Assembly (NCBI GenBank): GCA_947629795.1
Contig: CANRFC010000003.1
Location: 87,956 to 151,955, forward strand
DNA: 64,000 nt
Direction of reading: 5' to 3'
DNA from: an uncultured Oscillospiraceae bacterium
GTDB taxonomy: Bacteria > Bacillota > Clostridia > Oscillospirales > Oscillospiraceae
A program made the position numbers and the translations under genes. Below, piece after piece: positions 8,589 to 16,994 of this stretch; positions within the stretch are counted from its first letter, which is position 1; each line of letters begins with the position of its first letter. The notes under the pieces were generated by a model. It was not told where the DNA came from. It did not search any database and saw only the letters and a list, made by a program, of their open reading frames with translations.

Positions 8589-9716
8589 ATGATCTATCTG
8601 GATAACGCCGCCACCACCCCGGTCTGCCGACCGGCCATGGACGCCGCCCTCCGGGTCATGTCCCAGGGCTGGGGCAATCCCTCCTCGGGCTACCCCTACG
8701 GGAAGGCCGCCGCCAGGGAACGGGAGGAGGGCCGCGCCGTCATTGCCGCCGCCCTGGGCTGCGAGCCGGAGGAGCTCTTCTTCACCTCCTGCGGCACCGA
8801 GGGGGACAACTGGGCCATCATGGCCGCCGTGGAGCTGGGGAAAAAGCACGGCCGGCACATCGTCACCTCGGCCATCGAGCACTCCGCCGTGCTGGAGTGC
8901 ATGAAGCTCCTCCAGAGCCAGGGCTTTGAGGTCACCTACCTCAAGCCGGACAGAGAGGGCAACATCGACGCCCAGGCCATCCGGGACGCCGTCCGGGACG
9001 ACACCATCCTGGTCTCCCTCATGCTGGTGAACAACGAGGTGGGCTCCATCCTCCCCGTCTCCGCCGCCAAAGAGGCCATTCTGGAACGGAAAGCCCCCGC
9101 CCTGGTCCATGTGGACGCGGTACAGGGCTTTTTGAAGCTCCCCTTCACCCCCCAGTCCCTGGGGGCCGACTTTGTGGCCATCTCGGGCCACAAGGTGGAG
9201 GGCCCCAAAGGCATCGGCGCCCTGTACATCCGCCGGGCACTGCTGCCCAAGGTGAAGCCCCTGATGGTGGGCGGCGGCCAGGAGAGCGGCCTGCGCCCGG
9301 GCACCGAGGCCACCCACCAGATCGCCGCCTTCGCCGCCGCCGTGAAGGCCTGGGAGCCCGGCTTTGCCGAGAAGATCCGCCAGGTAAAGGACTACGCCGC
9401 CGACACCCTCTCGGCCATCGACGGGGTGGAGCTCATCTCCCGGGGGAGCGCCCCCCACATCCTGGCCATCTCTCTGCCCGCCTTCTCCGGGCAGAGCGTG
9501 GTGGAGGCCCTGGGGAGCCAGGGGGTGTGTGTCTCCTCGGGCTCGGCCTGCCACCGGGGCAAGCCCAGCCACGTCTTCCAGGCCATGCCTCTGCCCCAGA
9601 AGGTGAAGTACGGCGCGGTGCGGGTCTCCTTCGGCCCCCAGTCCACCAAGGAGGACGTGGACGAGCTCTCCCGCCTGCTGCGGCACATCTGTGAGAAAAA
9701 GAGCCTTCTTTTCTGA
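8589..9716 (+). CDS. Cysteine desulfurase-like class V aminotransferase (NifS/IscS type)
   Basis: A 375-residue PLP enzyme expected to take sulfur from cysteine for Fe-S or thio-cofactor synthesis. The N-terminal YLDNAATTP, the cofactor lysine K202 in SGHKVEGPKG and the active-site cysteine in SSGSACHRGKPSH (about residue 320) are all present. The short loop around the cysteine resembles NifS/IscS (group I) rather than SufS. No iscU or regulator gene is adjacent; a MATE exporter follows after 22 nt, possibly co-transcribed. In Firmicutes stand-alone copies often serve tRNA thiolation or a single Fe-S enzyme, so the exact pathway is open. Confidence 0.9.
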   Translation: MIYLDNAATTPVCRPAMDAALRVMSQGWGNPSSGYPYGKAAAREREEGRAVIAAALGCEPEELFFTSCGTEGDNWAIMAAVELGKKHGRHIVTSAIEHSAVLECMKLLQSQGFEVTYLKPDREGNIDAQAIRDAVRDDTILVSLMLVNNEVGSILPVSAAKEAILERKAPALVHVDAVQGFLKLPFTPQSLGADFVAISGHKVEGPKGIGALYIRRALLPKVKPLMVGGGQESGLRPGTEATHQIAAFAAAVKAWEPGFAEKIRQVKDYAADTLSAIDGVELISRGSAPHILAISLPAFSGQSVVEALGSQGVCVSSGSACHRGKPSHVFQAMPLPQKVKYGAVRVSFGPQSTKEDVDELSRLLRHICEKKSLLF

Positions 9717-9738
9717 AGTTTGTTAAGGAGTGTTTCCC

Positions 9739-11115
9739 TTGTTCGCATACATGAAGCGGGGCTCCGCCTTCTACCGTGAGGTGGCGCTGCTGGCCATCCC
9801 CCTGATCCTGCAAAACCTCATCACCAACTCCCTGGGCCTGCTGGACACCTTCATGGTGGGCCGGCTGGGGGAGGCCGAGATGGCCGCCGTCACCCTGGCC
9901 AACATCCCCATCTTCGTGGTGCAGCTCATGGTCTTCGGCTTCCAGAGCGGCTCCAGCGTCCTCATCAGCCAGTTCTACGGCAAGGGGGATCACGACTCCA
10001 TCAACCGGGTGATGGGCCTGGGCATCTACGTGGCCGGGGGCCTGAGCCTCCTGTTCGGCTGCGTCATGTTCTTCCTGCCGGAGCCCTTCATGGCCCTGTT
10101 CGGCAACGAGCTGGCCGTCATCGCCCTGGCCGCCCGGTACGCCAAGGTGGTGGCCTTCTCCTTCTTCTTCGACTCCATCGCCCAGGTCTACATCGCCGCC
10201 CATCGGTCCATGGCCGACCCCAAGCTGGGCCTGGGCATCCTGGCCACCGCCATGGTGAGCAACACCATCCTCAACTACGCCCTGATCTTCGGCAGGTTGG
10301 GCGCCCCCAAGCTGGGCATCGAGGGAGCCGCCCTGGCCACCTTCCTGTCCCGGGTCATCGAGTTCGCCATCGCCGTGGTCCATGCCTGCGTGGGCAGGCG
10401 CTTCCGGGTGCGGCCCTCCGTCATGTTCCGGCCCAACGGGGAGATGACCGGGAAATTCCTGCGCTACGCCAGCCCCGTGGTCCTCAACGAGACGGCCTGG
10501 GGCCTGGGCACCTCCCTCTACCCCACCATCATGGGCCACATGGAGGGTTCCCAGGCCATCCTGGCGGCCTTCGGCATCTCGGGCAACATCGAAAAGGTGG
10601 CCACCGTCATGGTCTTCGCCGTGGCGGGCACCGCCGCCATCATCATCGGCCGGGAGATCGGCGCCGGCCGGCGGGAGCACGTCTACGAGATCGGCCTGGC
10701 CCTGGACACCCTGGCCTTCCTCCTGGGCCTGGCGGTGGGCCTGGGGCTCATCGCCCTGACCTTCGTCTTCTTCTCCCCGGTGCTCTACCCCATGTTCAAC
10801 CTCTCCCCCCAGGCCGCCGAGATCGCCACCATGATGAATGTGGTGACCTTCTCCTTCCTGTCGGTGCGCTCCTTCAACTCCACCAACATCGTGGGGGTCC
10901 TCCGGGGCGGCGGCGACGTGCGCATGGCGGCGGTGCTGGACCTGTCCCCCCTGTGGCTGGTGGCCCTCCCCTGTGCCGCCCTGGCCGGCCTGGTGTTCCA
11001 GTGGGGCATCTTCCCGGTGTACCTGTGCATCTCCCTGGACAACGTGGTCAAGTTCTTCATGGGGATGTGGCGCCTGCGCTCGGGCAAATGGATCCGGGAT
11101 GTGACCATGGCTTGA
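9739..11115 (+). CDS. MATE-family multidrug/toxin exporter
   Basis: A 458-residue transporter with about 12 membrane spans in two homologous halves, typical of NorM/DinF-like MATE proteins that export organic cations with Na+ or H+. Recognisable MATE stretches are NSLGLLDTFMVGRLGEAEMAAVTLAN near the start and the LRGGGDVRMAAVLDL region near the end. AAGGAG at 9725-9730 lies 8 nt before TTG 9739, which I take as the start; GTG 9730 overlaps the ribosome site. It lies 22 nt after the desulfurase gene and ends at a strong terminator. Substrate unknown. Confidence 0.92.
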   Translation: MFAYMKRGSAFYREVALLAIPLILQNLITNSLGLLDTFMVGRLGEAEMAAVTLANIPIFVVQLMVFGFQSGSSVLISQFYGKGDHDSINRVMGLGIYVAGGLSLLFGCVMFFLPEPFMALFGNELAVIALAARYAKVVAFSFFFDSIAQVYIAAHRSMADPKLGLGILATAMVSNTILNYALIFGRLGAPKLGIEGAALATFLSRVIEFAIAVVHACVGRRFRVRPSVMFRPNGEMTGKFLRYASPVVLNETAWGLGTSLYPTIMGHMEGSQAILAAFGISGNIEKVATVMVFAVAGTAAIIIGREIGAGRREHVYEIGLALDTLAFLLGLAVGLGLIALTFVFFSPVLYPMFNLSPQAAEIATMMNVVTFSFLSVRSFNSTNIVGVLRGGGDVRMAAVLDLSPLWLVALPCAALAGLVFQWGIFPVYLCISLDNVVKFFMGMWRLRSGKWIRDVTMA

Positions 11116-11121
11116 AGACCA

Positions 11122-11156
11122 CCGGCGGTCCTCTTTACGGGGGCCGCCGTTTTTTT
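11122..11156 (+). terminator. Terminator after the MATE gene
   Basis: CGGCGG (11123-11128) pairs with CCGCCG (11144-11149), extended by three further pairs, followed by seven T. Confidence 0.85.
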
Positions 11157-11187
11157 GCCCGCATAGAATATATTGTAAAGCATATAC

Positions 11188-11216
11188 TTGACATTGTAAT
11201 TGCATTGTGTTATGCT
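11188..11216 (+). promoter_or_regulatory. Promoter of the toxin-antitoxin pair
   Basis: Perfect TTGACA (11188-11193), 17 nt, TATGCT (11211-11216), followed by a strong AAAGGAGGTGA ribosome site. The region is AT-rich compared with its neighbours. RelB/DinJ antitoxins usually repress their own promoter; no clear operator dyad was identified. Confidence 0.75.
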
Positions 11217-11239
11217 TATTCAAAAGGAGGTGAGCACAA

Positions 11240-11512
11240 ATGGCACAGGCTATGGTGAACTTTCGCATGGACGCGGACCTGAAAAAGCGCATGGAGGCGG
11301 TTTGTGACGAGCTGGGCATGAACATGACCACCGCCTTCACCGTCTTCGCCAAGAAGATGACCCGGGAGCACCGCATCCCCTTCGAGGTCTCCTCCGACCC
11401 CTTCTACTCCGAGAAGAATATGGCCTATCTGCGGGAAGCCCAGGCCCAACTGGAATCCGGCGATGTGGTGGTCAAGACGTTGAAGGAACTGGAGGACATG
11501 GAAAATGATTGA
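11240..11512 (+). CDS. RelB/DinJ-family antitoxin
   Basis: A 90-residue protein. The N-terminal part (MVNFRMDADLKKRMEAVC, then GMNMTTAFTVFAKKM) is the ribbon-helix-helix DNA-binding unit of RelB/DinJ antitoxins, including the typical REHRIPFEV that follows. The C-terminal third is acidic and helical and would wrap the toxin. Its stop overlaps the toxin start by 8 nt, so translation is coupled. Size and layout are those of a normal type II antitoxin. Confidence 0.92.
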   Translation: MAQAMVNFRMDADLKKRMEAVCDELGMNMTTAFTVFAKKMTREHRIPFEVSSDPFYSEKNMAYLREAQAQLESGDVVVKTLKELEDMEND

Positions 11513-11768
11513 GCTTCATTTTGCCAAAAACTCTTGGGAGGAATATCTTTACTGGCAAACCCAGGACAAGAAGACTTTACGGCGGATCAATGCTCTGCTC
11601 CAGGAGCTCTCCCGTGACCCCTTCCACGGCACCGGCAAGCCCGAGCCCCTGAAGGGAGATCTCAGCGGCTATTGGAGCCGGCGCATCGACGAGCAAAACC
11701 GCCTGGTCTACCGGGTCAAAGACGGCGTGCTGGAGATCCTCTCCTGCCGGGGCCACTACGACGACTGA
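11505..11768 (+). CDS. YoeB/Txe-family mRNA interferase toxin
   Basis: An 87-residue toxin predicted to cleave mRNA on the ribosome. E47, R66, H84 and Y85 align by position with the catalytic E46, R65, H83 and Y84 of E. coli YoeB; the C-terminus SCRGHYDD is the usual signature and GTGKPEPLKGDLSGYWSRRI is the conserved core. The full length and intact active site suggest a working toxin. It is paired with a DinJ/RelB-type rather than a YefM-type antitoxin, a mix seen in Firmicutes. It ends 37 nt before a strong terminator. Confidence 0.93.
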   Translation: MIELHFAKNSWEEYLYWQTQDKKTLRRINALLQELSRDPFHGTGKPEPLKGDLSGYWSRRIDEQNRLVYRVKDGVLEILSCRGHYDD

Positions 11769-11804
11769 CTCCGCCTTTGGCAGTCCCCCTTGTCCACCGC
11801 CAAA

Positions 11805-11846
11805 TGTCCGGCGCTCTCCGTTTTGGGAGGGCGCCGGGCTTTTTTT
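11805..11846 (+). terminator. Terminator after the toxin-antitoxin pair
   Basis: A long GC-rich stem-loop (about TCCGGCGCTCTCC with GGGAGGGCGCCGG, GTTTT loop) followed by seven T. It separates the pair from the heat-shock promoter. Confidence 0.85.
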
Positions 11847-11890
11847 CCGGAAAATCCCCAACGTTCATAATTTCTTTACATCCCCAGCTC

Positions 11891-11919
11891 TTGACTTTCC
11901 CCCCGGGGAGTGGTACAGT
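11891..11919 (+). promoter_or_regulatory. SigA-type promoter of the heat-shock operon
   Basis: TTGACT (11891-11896), exactly 17 nt, TACAGT (11914-11919) with an extended -10 TG at 11911-11912. The CIRCE operator begins 4 nt downstream, so HrcA would cover the transcription start. Confidence 0.88.
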
Positions 11920-11922
11920 ATG

Positions 11923-11949
11923 TTAGCACTCATAGAAAAGGAGTGCTAA
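11923..11949 (+). promoter_or_regulatory. CIRCE operator (HrcA binding site)
   Basis: A perfect TTAGCACTC (11923-11931), 9-nt spacer and GAGTGCTAA (11941-11949). This is the canonical inverted repeat bound by HrcA, placed between the promoter and hrcA itself, so the operon is autoregulated and released on heat stress when GroE is titrated. Confidence 0.98.
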
Positions 11950-11973
11950 ATTCTCTGACGAGGGGTGACCGGC

Positions 11974-13038
11974 TTGGACTTGTCTGACAGAAAAAAGAAG
12001 ATCCTCCGGGCCGTCATCGAGAGCTACGTCCAGAACGCCGAGCCCGTGGGCTCCAAGGCGGTGGCCCAGTGGGCCCACCTGGACGTGTCCTCGGCCACCA
12101 TCCGCAACGAGATGGCCGAGCTCAGCGAGCTGGGCTATCTGGAGCAGCCCCACACCTCCGCGGGGCGGGTCCCCTCGGCCAAGGGCTACCGGCTCTACGT
12201 CAACGAGCTGATGGACGACTACAAGCTCTCCCTCCAGGAGACCCAGCGCATCAACGCCGCCCTCCACCAGAAGATGAAGGCCCTGGACAAGGTCATCGAC
12301 GAGGCCGGGCGGATGGCCGCCAAGCTCACCCAGTACCCCGCCTTTGCCCTGGCCGCCGCCCCGGAGAAGCTGACCCTGCGCCGCTTCGACCTGCTGCCGG
12401 TGGACCAGAATTCCTTCATCGCCGTGGTGATGACCGACTCCAATGTGGTGCGCAACAAGCTCTTCCGCATGGAGCACGCCCCCGCCGAGGCAGAACTGCA
12501 AATGCTGGGCACCCTCCTCAACACCGGGTTCGCGGGCCTCACTCTGGCCCAGCTGGGGCCGGAACTGGCGAGAGTGTCCCAGCACGCCAACCAGGGGACC
12601 TACGAGCTCATCGAGATGGTGGTCTCCTTCGCCGCCGAGGTCCTGGACGAACTGCAAAAGCGGGAAGTCCACACCGCCGGCATCGCCAATCTGCTGGAGC
12701 ACCCCGAGTACCAGAGCCTGGAGAAGGCCCAGAGCCTCATGAGCTTCCTGGCGGACGAGAGCTTCACCCCCCTGCCCGCCACCGCCGCCCCCACTGCCAT
12801 GACCAACATCGTCATCGGCCCCGAGAACGTCAACGAGGCCCTGAAGGACTCCAGCGTGGTCATGGCCTCCTACGACATGGGCGGCGGGATGCGGGGCCTC
12901 ATCGGCGTGGTGGGCCCCACCAGAATGGATTACGCCAAGATCTCCGCCCGGCTGAGCTATCTGGCCCAGGGCCTTGCCCAGCTGGTGAGTCAGGGGCAGC
13001 TGCCCCCCGGCGGCGAGCCGGAGAAACCCAAGTCCTAA
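11974..13038 (+). CDS. hrcA: Heat-inducible transcription repressor HrcA
   Basis: A 354-residue repressor of class I heat-shock genes. The N-terminal winged helix (about residues 1-75) contains ILRAVIESYVQNAEPVGSKAVA and SSATIRNEMAELSELGYLEQPHTSAGRVPS, the hallmark HrcA block. A GAF-like domain with an inserted segment follows and the C-terminus has GGGMRGLIGVVGPTRMDYAK. I take TTG 11974 as start because GAGGGG lies 8 nt upstream; GTG 11965 overlaps that site. First gene of hrcA-grpE-dnaK-dnaJ; the CIRCE site immediately upstream gives autoregulation. Confidence 0.97.
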   Translation: MDLSDRKKKILRAVIESYVQNAEPVGSKAVAQWAHLDVSSATIRNEMAELSELGYLEQPHTSAGRVPSAKGYRLYVNELMDDYKLSLQETQRINAALHQKMKALDKVIDEAGRMAAKLTQYPAFALAAAPEKLTLRRFDLLPVDQNSFIAVVMTDSNVVRNKLFRMEHAPAEAELQMLGTLLNTGFAGLTLAQLGPELARVSQHANQGTYELIEMVVSFAAEVLDELQKREVHTAGIANLLEHPEYQSLEKAQSLMSFLADESFTPLPATAAPTAMTNIVIGPENVNEALKDSSVVMASYDMGGGMRGLIGVVGPTRMDYAKISARLSYLAQGLAQLVSQGQLPPGGEPEKPKS

Positions 13039-13056
13039 CCAAGGAGGAAGGCTCTT

Positions 13057-13683
13057 GTGAGTAAGAAGGAAAAAAAGAAAGGCCCCCTGGAGGGCGCCGC
13101 GGAGACCCCTCAGGAGGAGACCGCCGGGATCTCCCAGGAAGAGACCGCCGGGAAGCCGGAGGACGTCCAGGCCCCTGAGACCGCCCAGGAGGCCCCTGTC
13201 TCCGGTGAGCTGGAGGAGCTCAAGGCTCAGCTCGCCGCCAAGGACCAGGAGCTGGAGGCCCTCAGAGCCCAGCTCACCGCCGACCAGGACAAATTCCTCC
13301 GGCTGTGCGCCGAGTACGACAACTTCCGCAAGCGGACCCAGAAGGAGAAGGAGAACATCTACGCCGACGCCAAGGCCGACACGGTGAAGGCCCTCCTCAG
13401 CGTCTACGACAACCTGGAGCGGGCCCTGAAGCAGGACACCGCCGACGAGGCCTACAAGAAGGGCGTGGAGATGACCATGGCCGGCCTGAAGAAGGCCTTT
13501 GAGGGCCTGGGGGTCACCGAGATCGACGCCGTGGGCCAGCCCTTCGACCCCAACGTCCACAACGCCGTGATGCACATGGAGGACGACAGCCTGGGGGAGA
13601 ATACCGTAGCCGAGGTCTTCCAGGCCGGCTTCAAGCTGGGGGACAAGGTCATAAGATTCGCTATGGTAAAAGTAGCGAACTAA
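13057..13683 (+). CDS. grpE: Nucleotide exchange factor GrpE
   Basis: A 208-residue co-chaperone that releases ADP from DnaK. About 50 residues of acidic, low-complexity N-terminus (including two similar EETAG units) precede a long coiled coil (about 50-140: [20 protein letters not shown], then [18 protein letters not shown]). The compact beta domain ends with the GrpE signature [32 protein letters not shown] 13057 follows AAGGAGG. It lies 18 nt after hrcA and 44 nt before dnaK in the same operon. Confidence 0.97.
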   Translation: MSKKEKKKGPLEGAAETPQEETAGISQEETAGKPEDVQAPETAQEAPVSGELEELKAQLAAKDQELEALRAQLTADQDKFLRLCAEYDNFRKRTQKEKENIYADAKADTVKALLSVYDNLERALKQDTADEAYKKGVEMTMAGLKKAFEGLGVTEIDAVGQPFDPNVHNAVMHMEDDSLGENTVAEVFQAGFKLGDKVIRFAMVKVAN

Positions 13684-13727
13684 CTTCGTATAAAACAAAT
13701 TTAACTATATTTTGGAGGCAAAACATT

Positions 13728-15593
13728 ATGAGCAAGATTATCGGTATCGACCTGGGCACCACCAATAGCTGCGTGGCGGTGATGGAGGGCGGCGAGGCCG
13801 TCGTCATCCCCAACGCCGAGGGCAACCGCACCACCCCGTCGGTGGTGGCCTTCTCCAAGGAGGGCGAGCGGATGGTGGGCCAGGTGGCCAAGCGCCAGGC
13901 CGTCACCAACCCCGACCGCACCGTCTCCTCCATCAAGCGGGAGATGGGCTCTGACTACCGGGTGAGCGTAGACGGCAAGAAGTACACTCCCCAGGAGATC
14001 AGCGCCATGATCCTCCAGAAGCTCAAGGGGGACGCCGAGGCCTACCTGGGCGAGAGCGTCACCGAGGCGGTCATCACCGTCCCCGCCTACTTCACCGACG
14101 CCCAGCGTCAGGCCACCAAGGACGCCGGCAAGATCGCCGGCCTGGACGTCAAGCGCATCATCAACGAGCCCACCGCCGCGGCCCTGGCCTACGGCATCGA
14201 CAAGGAGTCCGACCAGAACATCATGGTCTACGACCTGGGCGGCGGCACCTTCGACGTGTCCATCCTGGAGATCGGCGACGGGGTCATCGAGGTCCTGGCC
14301 ACCGCCGGCAACAACCGCCTGGGCGGCGACGACTTCGACAAGTGCGTCATGGACTGGATGGTCGCCGAGTTCAAGAAGGACACGGGCATCGACCTCTCGG
14401 GCGACAAGGTGGCCATGCAGCGCCTGAAGGAAGCCGCCGAGAAGGCCAAGATCGAGCTCTCCGGCGTGACCTCCTCCAACATCAACCTGCCCTATATCAC
14501 CGCCGACGCCACCGGCCCCAAGCACCTGGACCTGACCCTCACCCGGGCCAAGTTCGACCAGCTCACCGCCCACCTGGTGGACGCCACCTCCGGCCCCGTG
14601 CGCCAGGCCATGTCCGACGCCGGCCTGTCCGGCAATGACATCTCCAAGGTCCTGCTGGTGGGCGGCTCCAGCCGCATCCCCGCCGTCCAGGACATGGTGA
14701 AGAAGCTCACCGGCAAAGAGGGCTTCAAGGGCATCAACCCCGACGAGTGCGTGGCCATGGGCGCTGCCCTCCAGGGCGGTGTGTTCACCGGCGACACCAA
14801 GGGCCTGCTCCTGCTGGACGTCACTCCCCTGTCCCTGGGCATCGAGACCCAGGGGGGCGTGATGACCAAGCTCATCGAGCGCAACACCACCATCCCCGCC
14901 AAGAAGAGCCAGATCTTCACCACCGCCGCCGACAACCAGACCAGCGTGGAGGTCAACGTCCTCCAGGGCGAGCGGGAGATGGCCCAGTATAACAAGTCCC
15001 TGGGCCGCTTCAACCTGGACGGAATCGCCCCCGCCCGCCGGGGCGTGCCCCAGATCGAGGTGACCTTCAACATCGACGCCAACGGCATCGTGGAGGTCTC
15101 CGCCAAGGACATGGGCACCGGCAAGGAGCAGCACATCACCATCACCTCCTCCACCAACATGTCCAAGGAGGACATCGACAAGGCCGTGAAGGAGGCCGAG
15201 CAGTTCGCCGCCGAGGACGCCAAGAAGAAGGAAGAGGTGGACGTACGCAACCAGGGCGAGCAGCTGGTCTACCAGACCGAGAAGACCATGGAGGACCTGA
15301 AGGATAAGCTGGACGCCGGCGACCGGGGCACTCTGGAGACCGCCCTCAATAAGCTCAAGGACGCCCTGAAGGGCAGCGACACCGCTGCCATCAAGGCCGC
15401 CAGCGAGGAGCTCTCCAAGGCCTTCTACCCCATCACCGAAAAGCTCTATCAGCAGGCCAATCCCCAGGGCCAGCCCGGCCCCGGCCCCGACATGGGCGGC
15501 GCCGGCTTCGGCGGAGCCCAGGCCGGTCCCAGCGACGACGGCGTGGTGGACGCGGACTACACCGTGGTGGACGACGACGAGAACAAGCAGTAA
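13728..15593 (+). CDS. dnaK: Hsp70 chaperone DnaK
   Basis: A 621-residue ATP-dependent chaperone. The nucleotide-binding domain (1 to about 360) shows [34 protein letters not shown] and [15 protein letters not shown]; the interdomain linker and substrate domain begin at [18 protein letters not shown]; an alpha-helical lid and a Gly/Pro-rich tail ending [16 protein letters not shown] follow. All expected motifs are present and length is normal. ATG 13728 follows TTTTGGAGG. Third gene of the HrcA-controlled operon, working with GrpE and DnaJ from the same transcript. Confidence 0.99.
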   Translation: MSKIIGIDLGTTNSCVAVMEGGEAVVIPNAEGNRTTPSVVAFSKEGERMVGQVAKRQAVTNPDRTVSSIKREMGSDYRVSVDGKKYTPQEISAMILQKLKGDAEAYLGESVTEAVITVPAYFTDAQRQATKDAGKIAGLDVKRIINEPTAAALAYGIDKESDQNIMVYDLGGGTFDVSILEIGDGVIEVLATAGNNRLGGDDFDKCVMDWMVAEFKKDTGIDLSGDKVAMQRLKEAAEKAKIELSGVTSSNINLPYITADATGPKHLDLTLTRAKFDQLTAHLVDATSGPVRQAMSDAGLSGNDISKVLLVGGSSRIPAVQDMVKKLTGKEGFKGINPDECVAMGAALQGGVFTGDTKGLLLLDVTPLSLGIETQGGVMTKLIERNTTIPAKKSQIFTTAADNQTSVEVNVLQGEREMAQYNKSLGRFNLDGIAPARRGVPQIEVTFNIDANGIVEVSAKDMGTGKEQHITITSSTNMSKEDIDKAVKEAEQFAAEDAKKKEEVDVRNQGEQLVYQTEKTMEDLKDKLDAGDRGTLETALNKLKDALKGSDTAAIKAASEELSKAFYPITEKLYQQANPQGQPGPGPDMGGAGFGGAQAGPSDDGVVDADYTVVDDDENKQ

Positions 15594-15604
15594 TTCTTCC
15601 GAAA

Positions 15605-15680
15605 AGGGCGGGCGGTTTGGAACCGGCCCCTGCAAGGATACTTTCTTGCGGGGGCGGGTCCCGGACCCGCCCGTTTCCCC
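15605..15680 (+). promoter_or_regulatory. Hairpins between dnaK and dnaJ
   Basis: In the 124-bp dnaK-dnaJ gap GGGCGGGTCC (15652-15661) pairs with GGACCCGCCC (15663-15672), followed by a broken T-rich tract. An alternative fold pairs CCCCTGCAAG with CTTGCGGGG upstream. This may be an attenuator or an RNA-processing site that lowers dnaJ relative to dnaK. Function is inferred. Confidence 0.5.
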
Positions 15681-15717
15681 TGTTTTTCATTCCTCATCTC
15701 AAGAGAGGTGAATCCAT

Positions 15718-16884
15718 ATGCCAGAGCAAAAACGAGATTATTACGAGGTCCTGGGCGTGTCCAAGGGGGCTTCGGACGATGAGCTGAAGAAGGCCTTCCG
15801 CAAGATGGCCAAGCAGTACCACCCCGACCTCCACCCCGGCGACAAGGAGGCCGAAGCCAAGTTCAAGGAGGTCAACGAGGCCTACGAGGTCCTCTCCGAC
15901 AAGGACAAGCGGGCGCGCTACGACCAGTTCGGCTTTGCCGGGGTGGACCCCAACTACGGCGCGGGCGCCGGCGGCTACGGCGGCGGCTTCACCGGTGGCT
16001 TCGACATGGGGGACATCGACCTGGGTGACATCTTCGGCTCCTTCTTCGGCGGGGGCTTCGGCGGCGGACAGCGGGCCAATCCCAACGCCCCCCGGAAGGG
16101 AGAGAACCTCCGGGCCTCGGTGACCATCTCCTTCGAGGAGGCCGCCTTCGGCTGCAAGAAGGAGATCACCATCACCCGCTCAGAGCCCTGCCAGAGCTGC
16201 AAGGGCTCAGGCTGCGCCCCGGGCACCACGGCGGAGGTCTGTCCCGACTGCCGGGGCACCGGCATGATCCGCATCCAGCGGGGAGGCGGGGCCTTCAGCT
16301 TCACCACCTCCGCCCCCTGTACCCGCTGCGGCGGCACAGGCAAGATCATCCATACCCCCTGTCCCGACTGTAAGGGCGCGGGCAAGGTGAAAAAGCAGCG
16401 TAAGCTCACCGTCCAGATCCCCGCCGGCATCGACGACGGCCAGGCCATCTCCCTCCGGGGCCAGGGCGGCGCGGGCGCCAACGGCGGCCCCGCCGGGGAC
16501 CTGCTCATCGGGGTGAGCGTCCGGCCCAGCGACAAGTTCCAGCGGGACGGCACCGCGGTCTACTACGACCATACCGTCTCCTTTGCTCAGGCCGCCCTGG
16601 GCGCCAAGCTCACCATCCCCACCATCGACGGGAACGTGGAGTACGACCTGCCCGTCGGCACCCAGCCGGGGACCCGCTTCCGTCTCCGGGGCAAGGGCAT
16701 CCCGGCGGTGAACGGCCGGGGCCGGGGCGACCAGTTCGTCACCATCCGGGTCCAGGTCCCCACCAGCCTCAGCGCCGAGCAGCGCCAGGCCCTCCTGGCC
16801 TTCTCCCAGTCCCTGGGAGAGGATATCCAGGGGGAGGACCCCGGTCTCAAAGGTTTTTTTGACAAGCGCAGGAAGAAGAAGTAA
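15718..16884 (+). CDS. dnaJ: Hsp40 co-chaperone DnaJ
   Basis: A 388-residue DnaJ of the full class I type. It has the J domain (residues about 6-70, with the HPD tripeptide in YHPDLHPGD), a Gly/Phe-rich region (about 80-120), four CxxCxGxG zinc repeats ([32 protein letters not shown]) and C-terminal substrate domains. It stimulates DnaK ATPase and delivers unfolded clients. Last gene of the heat-shock operon, followed by two stacked terminators. Confidence 0.98.
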   Translation: MPEQKRDYYEVLGVSKGASDDELKKAFRKMAKQYHPDLHPGDKEAEAKFKEVNEAYEVLSDKDKRARYDQFGFAGVDPNYGAGAGGYGGGFTGGFDMGDIDLGDIFGSFFGGGFGGGQRANPNAPRKGENLRASVTISFEEAAFGCKKEITITRSEPCQSCKGSGCAPGTTAEVCPDCRGTGMIRIQRGGGAFSFTTSAPCTRCGGTGKIIHTPCPDCKGAGKVKKQRKLTVQIPAGIDDGQAISLRGQGGAGANGGPAGDLLIGVSVRPSDKFQRDGTAVYYDHTVSFAQAALGAKLTIPTIDGNVEYDLPVGTQPGTRFRLRGKGIPAVNGRGRGDQFVTIRVQVPTSLSAEQRQALLAFSQSLGEDIQGEDPGLKGFFDKRRKKK

Positions 16885-16887
16885 AAT

Positions 16888-16920
16888 AGGGGTTGACCCT
16901 CCGGGTCAACCCCTGTTTTT
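16888..16920 (+). terminator. Terminator 1 after dnaJ
   Basis: A perfect 12-bp stem (16888-16899 with 16903-16914) with a 3-nt loop, then GTTTTTGT. Very strong Rho-independent terminator. Confidence 0.93.
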
Positions 16921-16935
16921 GTGTGTGCGTCTGGC

Positions 16936-16974
16936 ATAGGGGCTGATCCTTCGGGGCAGCCCCTATTATTTTTT
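16936..16974 (+). terminator. Terminator 2 after dnaJ
   Basis: A second hairpin, ATAGGGGCTG (16936-16945) with CAGCCCCTAT (16956-16965), loop region containing CCTTCGGG, then TATTTTTTA. Its stem is clearly related in sequence to the first one, as if duplicated. Confidence 0.85.
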
Positions 16975-16994
16975 ATACTTTTGGGAGTCTGGTC

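Noticed and set aside
13701..15635. 644-residue minus-strand open frame
   Set aside because: Shadow of dnaK; no independent support.
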